Source: Acidobacteriota bacterium (GTDB lineage: Bacteria > Acidobacteriota > Vicinamibacteria > Vicinamibacterales > UBA2999). Taken from it: a DNA stretch of 64,000 bases. The notes under the pieces were generated by a model. That model saw nothing but the letters and a program-made list of their open reading frames with translations. It was not told the DNA's origin and did not search any database. Shown here piece after piece: positions 1 to 7,815 of this stretch. Each line of letters opens with the position of its first letter. Position 1 is the first letter of the stretch. A program made the translations under genes and the position numbers. The stretch covers positions 1 to 64,000 of the forward strand of contig JACPCS010000110.1 in NCBI GenBank assembly GCA_016184455.1. The letters run 5' to 3'.

Positions 1-284
1 AACGTTATGCCAGATCCCAGAAAAAAGTACAAGTACAGAAGGTTGGATCGACTATTCAGCGGGCCGAACGGAGAGCCCAGAACCCGCTAAACGAAGACGA
101 CCACTCTAACTGTCTGTAATACAAGTACTGACACCAACAACTAAGTGGCGTAGGCGGGAATCCCGCCGCCTCCCGCACGAGTGTACGCCACAGATCGTGC
201 GATTTGGACGATTCTTGTGTGGTTCGTGGAGGTCGCCGAAGTTGGGGCTGGATGTCGATTCCCTCATATTGCCCTCAGAATTGC

Positions 285-758
285 GGCGGCGCGTGCATTC
301 GGAGCGCAAAGTACTGGCGCGCGGGCTGCGGCAGCATTGCTCGCGCCGCCGGGCTCGAATCGTATAAGGGACGAATCGCCGAATACACGCGGCGGCCTCG
401 TCTTCACGCGCTGATTCGGCAACTCCGACGCGCATCTGAAGAACTGGTTGCTGATCTATCCAGATGGAGGTCCGCACCGTTCGCGCCCGCGTACGACCTG
501 GTCGAGAGCGTTCCGTACACTCCGGATGATCGACTGGCGCTGTCGCTCGGCGAGACCAAGAATTCGTGGACGTGGACCTGGAACGTTTCAGGCGCTTTGC
601 GGACAAAGCGGGACTGCCGGTGCGATTGGTGATGCAGACCGTGCACGACACGGCAACACGGGTTCGCGATCTCTGGCCGAGCCATGACGCCGCACGCGCA
701 TTTGCCGGCGCGCATTCGCAAGGCGATTGATGCACACATGCGTACCGTGCCTCTTTGA
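285..758 (+). pseudogene. hipA remnant (C-terminal half, frameshifted)
   Basis: This is a decayed second copy of the HipA kinase C-terminal domain. Read across frames it gives GSIARAAGLES, IAEYTRR, GNSDAHLKNWLLIYPDG, APAYDLVESVPYTPDDRLALS, ERFRRFADKAGLPVRLVMQT and finally HLPARIRKAIDAHMRTVPL followed by TGA. These blocks line up in order with the intact HipA at 9934-11169. At least three frame changes and an in-frame stop (LVFTR*) break the reading frame, and no N-terminal half is recognisable between position 1 and 285. It cannot make a kinase. The catalytic GNxDAHxKN block is still legible, which suggests decay after duplication or independent acquisition rather than random similarity. Confidence 0.85.
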
Positions 759-791
759 ACGGCTGTCTATATGAGAAGACGGTGCACATCG

Positions 792-926
792 ATGAGCGCA
801 TCTTGCGGCGAGGCTAAGTTGGCATCCGAGGTGAAGACGGACACGGAGACAGTTCGTCTGGCCCGCGAAGCACTGATCCGCCGGCGTGCGTACAAACGTC
901 AAGGCAACACATGGGAACGCTCGTGA
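792..926 (+). CDS. short ORF between two gene remnants, unknown
   Basis: An ATG-initiated 44-codon ORF lies between the hipA remnant and the permease fragment. It is rich in charged residues (for example VKTDTETVRLAREALIRR), a composition compatible with the start of a small antitoxin-like DNA-binding protein, but I recognise no family and see no clear ribosome binding site. It may be the 5' end of a truncated gene. Low confidence that it is expressed. Confidence 0.2.
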   Translation: MSASCGEAKLASEVKTDTETVRLAREALIRRRAYKRQGNTWERS

Positions 927-934
927 AGCTGGGA

Positions 935-1298
935 CCCAATATCGGGCGGTTACGCCCACAGCACGCGGCACGCGACGACGTTGAAGAACGTCGACGAACG
1001 GATCGAGGGCATAGAAAGGGAGTCCACTCAGCACGAACGGGACGACGACCTCGTCGGGGGCGTAGCGCAAGAACAGGATCCCCGCGCCCGCCACCAGGAG
1101 CCACATGGCGACGTGCAGATGGTTGCGCCACCACGAATCGGAGATGTCGATCCTCGGCACGCGTTCGCACGCGCGCGTACCGGCTTGCTCCGGTGCAACG
1201 AATCGTCGCCGTTCGCGATAGTGACCAACCTCGCCGGGAGGCGGCGGTGGCTCTTCGATCGGCACCGGCCGCGGTTCGGTGGACGGCGTGTCTGGCAT
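935..1298 (-). pseudogene. AI-2E/PerM-family permease, 5' fragment
   Basis: The first ~115 codons of this minus-strand ORF read like the N-terminus of an AI-2E family (PerM/YhhT) membrane transporter. There is a proline-rich cytoplasmic start (EEPPPPPGE), a hydrophobic helix (HVAMWLLVAGAGILFL), and the typical PFVLSGLPFYALDPFVDVLQRR segment ending near RVPRAVG. Complete family members have about 350-400 residues and 7-8 membrane spans. Here the similarity stops after the first hairpin, and the remaining track ORF is arginine/cysteine-rich antisense noise over the hipA remnant. Interpreted as a 3'-truncated pseudogene. Confidence 0.6.
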
Positions 1299-2003
1299 AT
1301 CGTCTGAGTCGCCATCGGGGTAGACGGCAGCCGATCGTCGCGGTCGGGCGATCGCGGCACCGGTGGGTCGTGCGGCGGCACGCTGGTCAGGAAGGCGACA
1401 CGGGAGGCGATCACCTCCCGCGTCTGGGTCATCACTGGCCCTTCTGCTTTTGCTCTTCCCACGTGATCGCGCTCGCCTCGTCCAACCGTGCGATTACGTT
1501 CGAGAGCGGCTCGGTCCGTGTCCTCTGGAGGGAGCCTTCACCTCGTAGGAACAGTTCATCGGGTGACGACGCGCGAGCGTGTCAGGTGATCAGGTCTGCG
1601 CGCTCAGGGCGGCGGTGAAGTTCCCATCATCGGGACGAGAAGGCGCACGTTCAGAGCGTCACTCGAGGACTCATGCTCACGTCACGGTCATCCAATGTCT
1701 TGGTGCCTGACGCGGCGTGCCGCTTGTCGCATTGCGCTTCGCGATGATGTCCGTACGGACGGCCGAAGCAAAACTGACACTGCAGGCACAAACCGCGGAA
1801 GTCCCTCCGCCATTGGGGGACAACGGCCCACCCCTGAACCGACCACGTCGCCGAATCAGCGGCTGGCGCGTGCAACGAGCACGCGACGATACCCGTCTTG
1901 GACCTGTACAGCCCGTCAGGGGCTGCACCTGATGCGCGGTCGTGGTCGATATTGATGTCAGACGTTTCCACAACACCTTCAAACGTCTCGCCGACCATGG
2001 GCT
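1299..2003. other. about 700 bp without a supportable gene
   Basis: Several overlapping ORFs exist on both strands but none has a recognisable domain, a good ribosome binding site or a natural amino-acid composition (arginine, serine and threonine dominate). I read this as degraded sequence next to the truncated permease. Confidence 0.5.
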
Positions 2004-2255
2004 TTATGCGGAGCGCCGTAACGCAACCCGCGTCGGTGATACCTTCACCGGCTCGCTCGGGTTAGGAAGGGCGACGTAAGCGCCTTCATTAGTACGGTTC
2101 AGGAACCGTTGCTGTACGAGCGCGTCGAGTGCGGCCTCGCACACGGTGCGCTCCATCTGCCAGAGCCGTGCAGCCTGCTGTGGCGTCAGTCGAAGACCCG
2201 GCATTTCGTTGTATTCGCCCCGGATGCGATCCAGTACTTCCGCTTGTATAACCAT
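2004..2255 (-). CDS. small winged-helix-like protein, 83 aa
   Basis: The track ORF runs much further upstream, but translation should start at the ATG at 2255. It is preceded by AAGGAG at ideal spacing and begins MVIQAEVLDRIRGEYNEMPG. The segment LRLTPQQAARLWQMERTVCEAALDALVQQRFLNRTNEGAYV has the helix-turn-helix-strand pattern of a winged-helix DNA-binding fold. Small proteins of this type recur in soil Acidobacteriota (recollection, not checked), and their function is not established. The gene stands alone and has its own promoter of the same architecture as the two MEDS genes nearby (site at 2319-2381), which ties it to the adjacent two-component locus. A regulatory role is inference. Confidence 0.7.
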   Translation of the reverse strand: MVIQAEVLDRIRGEYNEMPGLRLTPQQAARLWQMERTVCEAALDALVQQRFLNRTNEGAYVALPNPSEPVKVSPTRVALRRSA

Positions 2256-2318
2256 CCCGCGCTCCTTCTGGATCTGACCCAAGGCAGTGCAAGGGACAGG
2301 ACTTGCAGTGCACACGGC

Positions 2319-2381
2319 AGCGTATGGCGCATACGGGGTGGGTGCAATTGGGAAAACAGATACGTCGTACGGGTTTTCCCC
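2319..2381 (-). promoter_or_regulatory. shared-architecture promoter A, upstream of the small winged-helix gene
   Basis: On the minus strand a perfect inverted repeat GGGAAAAC-N15-GTTTTCCC (2380-2350) is followed by AA, TTGCAC as a -35 element, 17 bases, and TACGCT (2324-2319) as a -10 element. The start codon lies about 64 bases further on. The operator abuts the -35 box, the position typical of an activator that contacts RNA polymerase. The 15-base spacer contains TACG-T-CGTA. Sites B and C repeat the same plan. Confidence 0.6.
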
Positions 2382-2777
2382 AACGTCAACTTGGCTGACG
2401 GTCAGTCGTCGGTTGCTCCATGACATTTCGGAATCAGTACGGCAGGTTGGCACGAGTGCAGCCTCCGTTGACACATGCCGCGCCCAGTCGTGGCCCAACG
2501 CGGCAAGCCACTGAATCGCACGGGCACGGCATCGGCAAAGCGTGGCGAGCTGAGTCGCATTGCAGCTCCTAATCGAACTCGGCACGGGTCGAGATTCCTC
2601 TGTGCGCGAAGCACCGGCGAAATGACGTCGGTCCATTGCACGATCGCGGCCACGCCAGGCGCTCCGCCTCGCAGTCGCTGTCGGCTGGTCTCCAAAGGAT
2701 GCTCTTCCTCTAGCCGCGAGTGCCGGCGGCACGCCATCGCCAGGCGGATTCAGCCGACGTTGGGCATGTCCCCTCGT
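2382..2777. other. about 400 bp without a supportable gene
   Basis: Between promoter A and the end of the first MEDS gene there are only arginine-rich ORFs that read into the small winged-helix gene from upstream. No domain, ribosome binding site or RNA structure was recognised. Confidence 0.4.
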
Positions 2778-3380
2778 TCATTCCACACTGGCAGCGGTCC
2801 CGTCTGCCGACACGAGATGTGTGTGTTGGGCACAGACGTCGCGAACATCTGTGTCCTTGTAGAACGCTCCGACCGCATAGCCGCAGAGCAGGGAAAAGCG
2901 GTGGACGTGCGCGAGCTGGTTCCAGAGCATTTCGAGATGGATCGCCAGCTCGCACTTTCCCTCCTGCCAAAGCAGGTCGACCATCTGCCCATAGATCCTT
3001 ATGATGCGCCCCTCGCGGCCGCGGCATACCTTCTGGATGACGTCAGAGAGACCCTCGTTGAACGTCCGAGCATCGATCCTGCCGTCGGTCATGAACGAGG
3101 ACAATGTGTCCGCGGCATCGAGCAGCACAAGGTCGCCAGATTGTGTGAGCGGCACGACGTCCACACCCCGACCGACCAGTTCTCGAACAATCGCGGCGCG
3201 TTGACTGGGGGCAGCGACGACCACTCCAGGTGCGCCGCCCGTCAGTCCGTCAGCGAGGAATTCGGCGACGATCTTAGCGAGAGCTCTCTCGTTTTCGTAG
3301 AACCGAACGGCATGATACGGACGAGACGGTGCCGGGCGAATGGGCTGCTGCATCTGTTTCCCCGCGAACGCAAGCGACAT
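2778..3380 (-). CDS. MEDS-domain sensory protein 1
   Basis: A 200-residue protein made of one MEDS domain (methanogen/methylotroph DcmR sensory domain). Recognisable segments are YHAVRFYENERALAKIVAEFL near residue 22, GAPGVVVAAPSQRAAIVREL, GDLVLLDAADTLSSFM, GREGRIIRIYGQMVDLLWQEG and the C-terminal FSLLCGYAVGAFYKDTDVRDVCAQHTH. MEDS domains are thought to sense small molecules and usually sit next to kinases or regulators; the ligand is unknown. No membrane segment is present, so it should be cytoplasmic. It lies downstream of the response regulator but has its own promoter B. It is clearly paralogous to the MEDS protein at 5872-6465. Start: ATG at 3380 preceded by AAAGG. Confidence 0.85.
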   Translation of the reverse strand: MSLAFAGKQMQQPIRPAPSRPYHAVRFYENERALAKIVAEFLADGLTGGAPGVVVAAPSQRAAIVRELVGRGVDVVPLTQSGDLVLLDAADTLSSFMTDGRIDARTFNEGLSDVIQKVCRGREGRIIRIYGQMVDLLWQEGKCELAIHLEMLWNQLAHVHRFSLLCGYAVGAFYKDTDVRDVCAQHTHLVSADGTAASVE

Positions 3381-3401
3381 GGCTTGCCTTTGCTAGGTTT
3401 C

Positions 3402-3464
3402 AGCGTAGAGCTCAAGCTCGCTCGCCGCAATTGGGAAAACCGACATAGCCTACGGGTCTTCCCT
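3402..3464 (-). promoter_or_regulatory. shared-architecture promoter B, upstream of MEDS gene 1
   Basis: On the minus strand GGGAAGAC-N15-GTTTTCCC (3463-3433; one arm mismatch) is followed by AA, TTGCGG, 17 bases and TACGCT (3407-3402). The ATG of the MEDS gene is 22 bases beyond the -10, giving a leader of about 15 bases. Half-site order, spacer length and distance to the -10 match site A exactly. Confidence 0.65.
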
Positions 3465-3523
3465 AAGTGGCCGTCATCGGACCGCCGCCGACGGGCCACC
3501 GGTGACCGGCAAGGCCCGTCAGA

Positions 3524-4180
3524 TCAGGTGTCGTACAGCCACCCCTGAAGGACGGCGTATCGAATCACATCCACCCGACCGGTCAAGCCGAGTTTTCGCA
3601 TCGCGTTCGCCTTGTGCACCTCCACGGTCTTGACACTGATCCTCAGCTGCGCTGCAACCTCCTTGTTGCTGTATCCGACAGCGATGAGTCGCAGGACGTC
3701 CGATTCTCGCTTGCTGATTGGCGTCGACGCCGGACGGGATGTTGTCCGATCTCGATCGAGTAATCCGTCGGCCACTGCGGGGGTCATCGCAGGGTCCAGG
3801 TATATGCCTCCAGCGGCCACCGCGCGAATAGCGCGCAAGAACTCGGCCGGGGCGCTTTGCTTCAAGACATACCCTGAGGCACCCGCTTGAACCAGTTCTC
3901 TGAGATACGTGTCGTCCTCGTGCCGCGTCAGGGCGACAATGGCCGGATGAGGCTGCGCATCTCTCAACAGTCGGGTCGCCACCAAACCGTTCATGCCTGG
4001 CATCGAGATGTCCATGATGACCACATCCGGCCTGAGGGCGTTCGCTCGCTCGAGCACTCCGTGCCCGTCTGAGGCCTCTCCGATCACGGTCATGTCGGAC
4101 TGACTATCGATCAAGAGCTTTAGTCCTTGGCGGACGGTCGCGTGGTCGTCCGCGACGAGAACGCGGAGTTGAGTCGCCAT
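3524..4180 (-). CDS. NarL/LuxR-type response regulator
   Basis: A 218-residue two-component response regulator. The receiver domain (residues ~6-122) has the acidic pocket LVADDH, the phospho-acceptor in DVVIMDISMPGMNG, the conserved Thr in IVALTRHED and the Lys in YVLKQSAP. A LuxR/GerE helix-turn-helix follows (SKRESDVLRLIAVGYSNKEVAAQLRISVKTVEVHKANAMRKL). The start is the ATG at 4180, one base after the stop of the histidine kinase, so the two are translationally coupled and form a cognate pair. The longer track ORF (to 4438) reads into the kinase and is not real. It is the natural candidate to bind the GGGAAAAC-N15-GTTTTCCC sites nearby; that is inference. Confidence 0.93.
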   Translation of the reverse strand: MATQLRVLVADDHATVRQGLKLLIDSQSDMTVIGEASDGHGVLERANALRPDVVIMDISMPGMNGLVATRLLRDAQPHPAIVALTRHEDDTYLRELVQAGASGYVLKQSAPAEFLRAIRAVAAGGIYLDPAMTPAVADGLLDRDRTTSRPASTPISKRESDVLRLIAVGYSNKEVAAQLRISVKTVEVHKANAMRKLGLTGRVDVIRYAVLQGWLYDT

Positions 4181-4181
4181 G

Positions 4182-5747
4182 TCACGCACTCTTTCTGCCA
4201 GCGGCGACGACTGGAGCACGGACAAGCACGGTCGTGCCTCGGCCCCGCGTCGACTCGATCTGAAACTCGGCGCCGACAAGCAAAGCGCGTTCTCGCATAC
4301 CGACGAGCCCAAGACCGTCACCGGCGGTGCCTGACGGATTGAATCCGACGCCGTGGTCCTCAATGATGAGCGAGACGTTTTCCGAGCCCAGCTCGAGCAC
4401 CACATCGACTGCGGATGCCCGCGCATGCTTGGCGACATTGGTGAGCGCTTCCTGCGCCAGGCGATAGAGCGTGGTCTCCAGGTCGGGTGGCAGCCGACCG
4501 TCCGTCGAGTTGCTTGCGTGGAGTCGAACGGGGATACGGAAGCGATCCGACCACCGGCGCACGTAGCTGGCCAACGCCGCCCCCAGTCCGACCTCTTCCA
4601 GCACTGTGGGCCTCATCTCCCATACTCGAAACGCCACGTCTTCGTCGAGGTGAACCGCGAGCTGCTGTAGCGTCTCGACCTGGGTCCGCAACTCCGATCC
4701 TTCGATCGACTGCGTCCTGAGCGTTTCCAGCGTGAGCCGAAGTGCCGTCAAGTGCTGTCCGAGCTGATCGTGCAACTCACGCGCTATTCGGCGCCGTTCG
4801 TCCTCCTCCGCCAGGACGAGCCGTTTCAATAAATGCAGCCGCTCCTCTTCGAGACGGTTGCGCTCGGCGATTTCGCCGCGCAGAGCGTCGTTGGCCTTCA
4901 ACAGTTCCGCCGTGCGCTCCTGCACGCGCTTTTCGAGCACTTCAGTCAGCTGCTTCAGAGCCTCTTTCGCGTGTTTCTCTTCAGTGACATCTCGTGCGAC
5001 CTTCGATACCCCGATGATGTTCCCCCGGGAATCTCTCAGCGGCGAAACGGTGAGCGAAATGGACAGGCGGCGGCCATCTTTCGCGACGCGTACGGTCTCG
5101 AAATGATCGACCCTCTCGCCTCGACGAAGACGCGCGAGCACATCGTCTTCTTCCGCTACACGATCCTCAGGAATGATGAGGGAGATGCGCTGACCAATCG
5201 CCTCGGATGCCGCGTAGCCGAACATGCGCTCCGCGCCACGATTCCACGAGGTGATGATGCCGTCCAGGGTCTTGCTCACGATTGCGTCATCGGACGATTC
5301 GACGATCGCCGCGAGCCGTGCCCGCACTTCCTCGTTTCGTAGACGATCGGTGATATCGCGTGCCACCTTCGAGGCACCGACGATGCGTCCATCGCCATCT
5401 CTGACGGGCGAGATGGTCAACGATACCGGAACCAGCCGACCATCTCTGGCTCGTCGTACGGTCTCGAAATGGTCGATGCGCTCGCCGCGGCGCAGGGTCG
5501 CCAGCACAGCTTCCTCTTCCGCGCGACGGTCCTCAGGGATGATCAGGAAAATGTGCTGCCCGACAGCCTCCGCCGCCGAGAACCCGAAGAGCATCTCAGC
5601 GCCTCGATTCCACGAGGTGATGGTGCCATCCAGGGTCTTACTGACGATGGCGTCATCCGACGATTCGACAATCGCGGCCAGCAGCCCGCGGAGCTCATCG
5701 CTGCTGGTTTTCGCCGACGTGAGGGGCCGTCGTCGTTGCAGTGTCAT
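4182..5747 (-). CDS. double-PAS sensor histidine kinase (HisKA_3 type)
   Basis: A 521-residue cytoplasmic histidine kinase with no membrane segment. Two PAS/PAC modules (residues ~22-137 and ~143-258) are strikingly alike: both contain AAIVESSDDAIVSKTLDG, ITSWNRGAE, LIIPEDR, RRGER-DHFETV and SKVARD. They look like a recent tandem duplication. A coiled coil (~262-305) leads into the HisKA_3 dimerisation helix with the phosphorylated His in RRIARELHDQLGQHL. The HATPase domain shows the N box (EALTNVAKHA), DHGVGF and GLGLVGMRERA. It pairs with the regulator one base downstream and is probably transcribed with the upstream MEDS gene 2, as no separate promoter of the shared type was seen in the 124-base gap. 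The signal is unknown. Confidence 0.92.
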   Translation of the reverse strand: MTLQRRRPLTSAKTSSDELRGLLAAIVESSDDAIVSKTLDGTITSWNRGAEMLFGFSAAEAVGQHIFLIIPEDRRAEEEAVLATLRRGERIDHFETVRRARDGRLVPVSLTISPVRDGDGRIVGASKVARDITDRLRNEEVRARLAAIVESSDDAIVSKTLDGIITSWNRGAERMFGYAASEAIGQRISLIIPEDRVAEEDDVLARLRRGERVDHFETVRVAKDGRRLSISLTVSPLRDSRGNIIGVSKVARDVTEEKHAKEALKQLTEVLEKRVQERTAELLKANDALRGEIAERNRLEEERLHLLKRLVLAEEDERRRIARELHDQLGQHLTALRLTLETLRTQSIEGSELRTQVETLQQLAVHLDEDVAFRVWEMRPTVLEEVGLGAALASYVRRWSDRFRIPVRLHASNSTDGRLPPDLETTLYRLAQEALTNVAKHARASAVDVVLELGSENVSLIIEDHGVGFNPSGTAGDGLGLVGMRERALLVGAEFQIESTRGRGTTVLVRAPVVAAGRKSA

Positions 5748-5871
5748 GCAAGAGGCCCATCATAACGCGGAGCCGCTTGCTGCAGGGAGATGGACGTTAC
5801 TCACGAGACGCAACGGAGGACAGGTCAGCGGTCGGCTCAGTGTAGCACCCTCGGTGAGCAATTCGGCCTGC

Positions 5872-6465
5872 TCAGGCGACAGCCGCAGCCACTGCTCCGT
5901 CCTTTCCGAGCACGTGCGTGTGTTGGGCGCAAACGTCGCCGAAGCATGCGTCCTTGTAGAAGGGCCCAATCGCGTACCCGCAGAGCAGAGAAAAACGCTG
6001 CGTGCGGGCGAGCTGATTCCACAGCACTTCGAGGCGGATCGCGAGCTCGCGTTTTCCCTCTCTCCAGAGAATGTCCACCATCTGACCATAAATCCTGACC
6101 GTGCAGTCACTGCGAGCGTCACATGCACGCTCGATGACGGCACAGAGATTATCGGTGAACGCTCGAGCGTCGAGTGTGCCCCTCTTGACGAACGAGGACA
6201 ACAGGTCGAAGGCATCGAGCAGTTCCAGGTCACCCTTCGCTTTCAGCGACGCGACATCCATACCTCGGGCGGCCAACTCTCGAACGATCGCGGCACGCTG
6301 CGTCAGCGTGGCGATCACGATGGCCGGCGCCCCCGACGCCAGTCCATCAGCCAGAAAGTCCGCGACGATCTTCGCTAGGGACTTGTCGTTTTCGTAGAAG
6401 CGGACGGCGTGATACGCATGACTAGAAGCGGAGTCAGGTTGGTGTCTCATCGTAGCTCCCCACAC
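5872..6465 (-). CDS. MEDS-domain sensory protein 2
   Basis: A MEDS-domain protein of about 197 residues, paralogous to the one at 2778-3380. Shared blocks include YHAVRFYENDKSLAKIVADFL, IVIATLTQRAAIVREL, GDLELLDAFDLLSSF, VRIYGQMVDILWREGKRELAIRLE and FSLLCGYAIGPFYKDA. It is the first gene of the putative operon MEDS2-kinase-regulator, downstream of promoter C. The second methionine (ATG at 6450, MRHQPDS) has a GGGGAG ribosome binding site, so the protein may start five residues later than the track. It probably feeds a ligand signal to the kinase or acts in parallel; the ligand is not predictable. Confidence 0.85.
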   Translation of the reverse strand: MWGATMRHQPDSASSHAYHAVRFYENDKSLAKIVADFLADGLASGAPAIVIATLTQRAAIVRELAARGMDVASLKAKGDLELLDAFDLLSSFVKRGTLDARAFTDNLCAVIERACDARSDCTVRIYGQMVDILWREGKRELAIRLEVLWNQLARTQRFSLLCGYAIGPFYKDACFGDVCAQHTHVLGKDGAVAAAVA

Positions 6466-6496
6466 TCTTCACTCGCTATGGCGTCCGTGCGAATTC

Positions 6497-6560
6497 AGCG
6501 TACGGCCGGAAGTCGGCATGCGGCAATTGGGAGAGCGCCACTTGAATAGGTGTTTTCCCT
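6497..6560 (-). promoter_or_regulatory. shared-architecture promoter C, upstream of MEDS gene 2
   Basis: On the minus strand GGGAAAAC-N15-GCTCTCCC (6559-6529; two arm mismatches) is followed by AA, TTGCCG, 18 bases and TACGCT (6502-6497). It is the third copy of the arrangement seen at A and B. All three keep the AATTGC segment directly after the operator and the 15-base spacer. Confidence 0.6.
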
Positions 6561-6662
6561 ACCTCTCTCACGCCGGTTGGGCTGCTCGTGGGGCAGTGGG
6601 CACCGACGCTGCTGATTCTCGGGCTGTACAAGAAGCTCGTGAAGCAGCTGGGCTCCGATTGA
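6558..6662 (+). pseudogene. remnant of a small conserved protein
   Basis: A plus-strand frame reads VGQWAPTLLILGLYKKLVKQLGSD and stops. This resembles the C-terminal end of very short membrane-like proteins (roughly 50 residues) that I recall from soil bacteria. There is no start codon or ribosome binding site in frame between the previous stop and the match except GTG at 6588, so the N-terminus seems lost. Function unknown. Confidence 0.35.
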
Positions 6663-6747
6663 ACCGAGCACTCGGTGTAGATCGTTTGACGGCCGAGTGA
6701 AGACGCGCGAACTTGGCGGCACGTCATCGCCGCGTCGAAGGCCGGTC

Positions 6748-6855
6748 ATGATCGTCGAGGAGACCGATCTCGATGCGCTCTTCAAACGGCTGCATCTGGC
6801 GAATGTGCGTCGCGTGTGGCGCCAGCTCGTCGAGCGTGCCGAGCGCGACCGTGGC
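6748..6855 (+). mobile_element. possible IstB-like (IS21) N-terminal fragment
   Basis: A short plus-strand frame beginning at ATG 6748 reads ETDLDALFKRLHLANVRRVW followed by RQLVERAERD. It resembles the N-terminal helical segment of IS21-type IstB helper ATPases. It then dissolves into the antisense of the ParE-type toxin gene. No inverted repeats or istA were seen, so at most this is a scar of a former insertion element. Confidence 0.35.
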
Positions 6856-6868
6856 GCTGTTCCAGGAG

Positions 6869-7165
6869 CTAGGACCGATGCTCGCGCGCGTGGAACACGC
6901 GGAGAATTACCACGCGCGTACCGTCGTACCTGTACTGGAACACGTAGGCGGCGCCAAGCACTTGAAGAACGAGCTGCCGGTACTCTTGGCGTCCGGCGAT
7001 CGGGTGACCGAGCTTCGGATGGTGCGCGAGCAACTCCGTTCTCGCGATGACGGCATCGGCGACGACCGGCGCCAGATGTGGAGAGTGTCCCTCGAGGAAT
7101 GCGGCGAAGCGATTGAGATCGGCGAGGGCGTCCTCAGACCAATCAACGGCTATCGGGCCGGCCAC
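6869..7165 (-). CDS. ParE/RelE-family toxin
   Basis: A ~98-residue RelE/ParE superfamily toxin. The pattern WSEDALADLNRFAAFLEGHSP, the central helix with HHPKLGHPIAGRQEYRQLVLQVLGAAYVFQYRYDGTRVVILRVFHARE and the basic C-terminus fit the family (usual size 90-105 residues). ParE-type toxins poison gyrase and RelE-type cut mRNA; the sequence alone does not tell which. The track start (7201) lies deep in the antitoxin gene. GTG at 7165, inside the antitoxin's last codons, gives the normal family length and a 16-base overlap. It is the second gene of a two-gene module. Confidence 0.75.
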   Translation of the reverse strand: MAGPIAVDWSEDALADLNRFAAFLEGHSPHLAPVVADAVIARTELLAHHPKLGHPIAGRQEYRQLVLQVLGAAYVFQYRYDGTRVVILRVFHAREHRS

Positions 7166-7422
7166 GGCCGGTACTCCGGTGTGCCCCAGGTGCGGAGCCA
7201 CCGCACCACGCGCTCCTGCGGCACCGTCCGGTGACCCGCCGCGATGTTCTGCCAGCGGCGATCGAGCTCAGCGATCTCCTCCGGCGCGATGGCGGTCGGT
7301 TCGGCCTCGCCCGTCGCAAGCTCCGCAACTAAGTCCGGAACGCTGATCCCGAGCTCGGCGGCACGCGCGCGCAGCATGTCGGCCGTGTGTTCATCGACTT
7401 CGATGTGGACTTTCGTGCTCAC
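7150..7422 (-). CDS. antitoxin of the ParE/RelE pair
   Basis: A 90-residue protein, GTG start, directly upstream of and overlapping the toxin gene. The N-terminus (STKVHIEVDEHTADMLRARAAELGISVPDLVAELA) is a beta strand followed by two helices, as in ribbon-helix-helix antitoxins that bind their own promoter. The acidic C-terminus (AIAPEEIAELDRRWQNI) would wrap the toxin. Antitoxin-first order and the overlap with the toxin gene are classic for type II modules. Autoregulation is expected but no clear palindrome was recognised upstream. Confidence 0.75.
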   Translation of the reverse strand: MSTKVHIEVDEHTADMLRARAAELGISVPDLVAELATGEAEPTAIAPEEIAELDRRWQNIAAGHRTVPQERVVRWLRTWGTPEYRPWPAR

Positions 7423-7815
7423 CCCATGAGAATAACGCGATTCGTGGCGGGCCCCGCTTCACGTAAACGCGGATCGACACGTCTCACCCCGCGCGCAGAC
7501 GTGCATCGGCAGGCGGGACCGGAACCGGCGGCCGCAGGCGAAGAATTTGGGGGCAATTTGAGGGTCCAGCGGCCTTTTCGAGTGGTTCTGGCGATTCGTG
7601 AGGCTTGAGTTTCCCAGTAATTTTGCAAATTCGGCCGAATCTCCACCCATGTGTCAAGTTCGTGATCCGCCGCCTCCACTAACGCGTGAGTCCTGGGCCC
7701 GCTAACTGACTTTCTGAACGAGATCTCGCCAACTTATCGTTGAGCACCGTGCCGCTTGAAATTCGCGCTCTTCTCGCGAACGCTTGAACGCACGTGAGTC
7801 GCCGATCACGGCCCC
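7423..7815. other. intergenic, about 390 bp, no supported gene
   Basis: The only ORF (7419-7679, minus) has no recognisable domain and ends on the antitoxin start codon. No RNA gene, repeat or clear promoter was identified. Confidence 0.4.

Noticed and set aside
1651-1998. 115-aa minus-strand ORF
   Set aside because: No family resemblance, no ribosome binding site, and competing ORFs in all frames of similar poor quality.
7419-7679. 86-aa minus-strand ORF upstream of the antitoxin
   Set aside because: No recognisable domain, odd composition, and it ends on the antitoxin start codon. Not supported as a gene.
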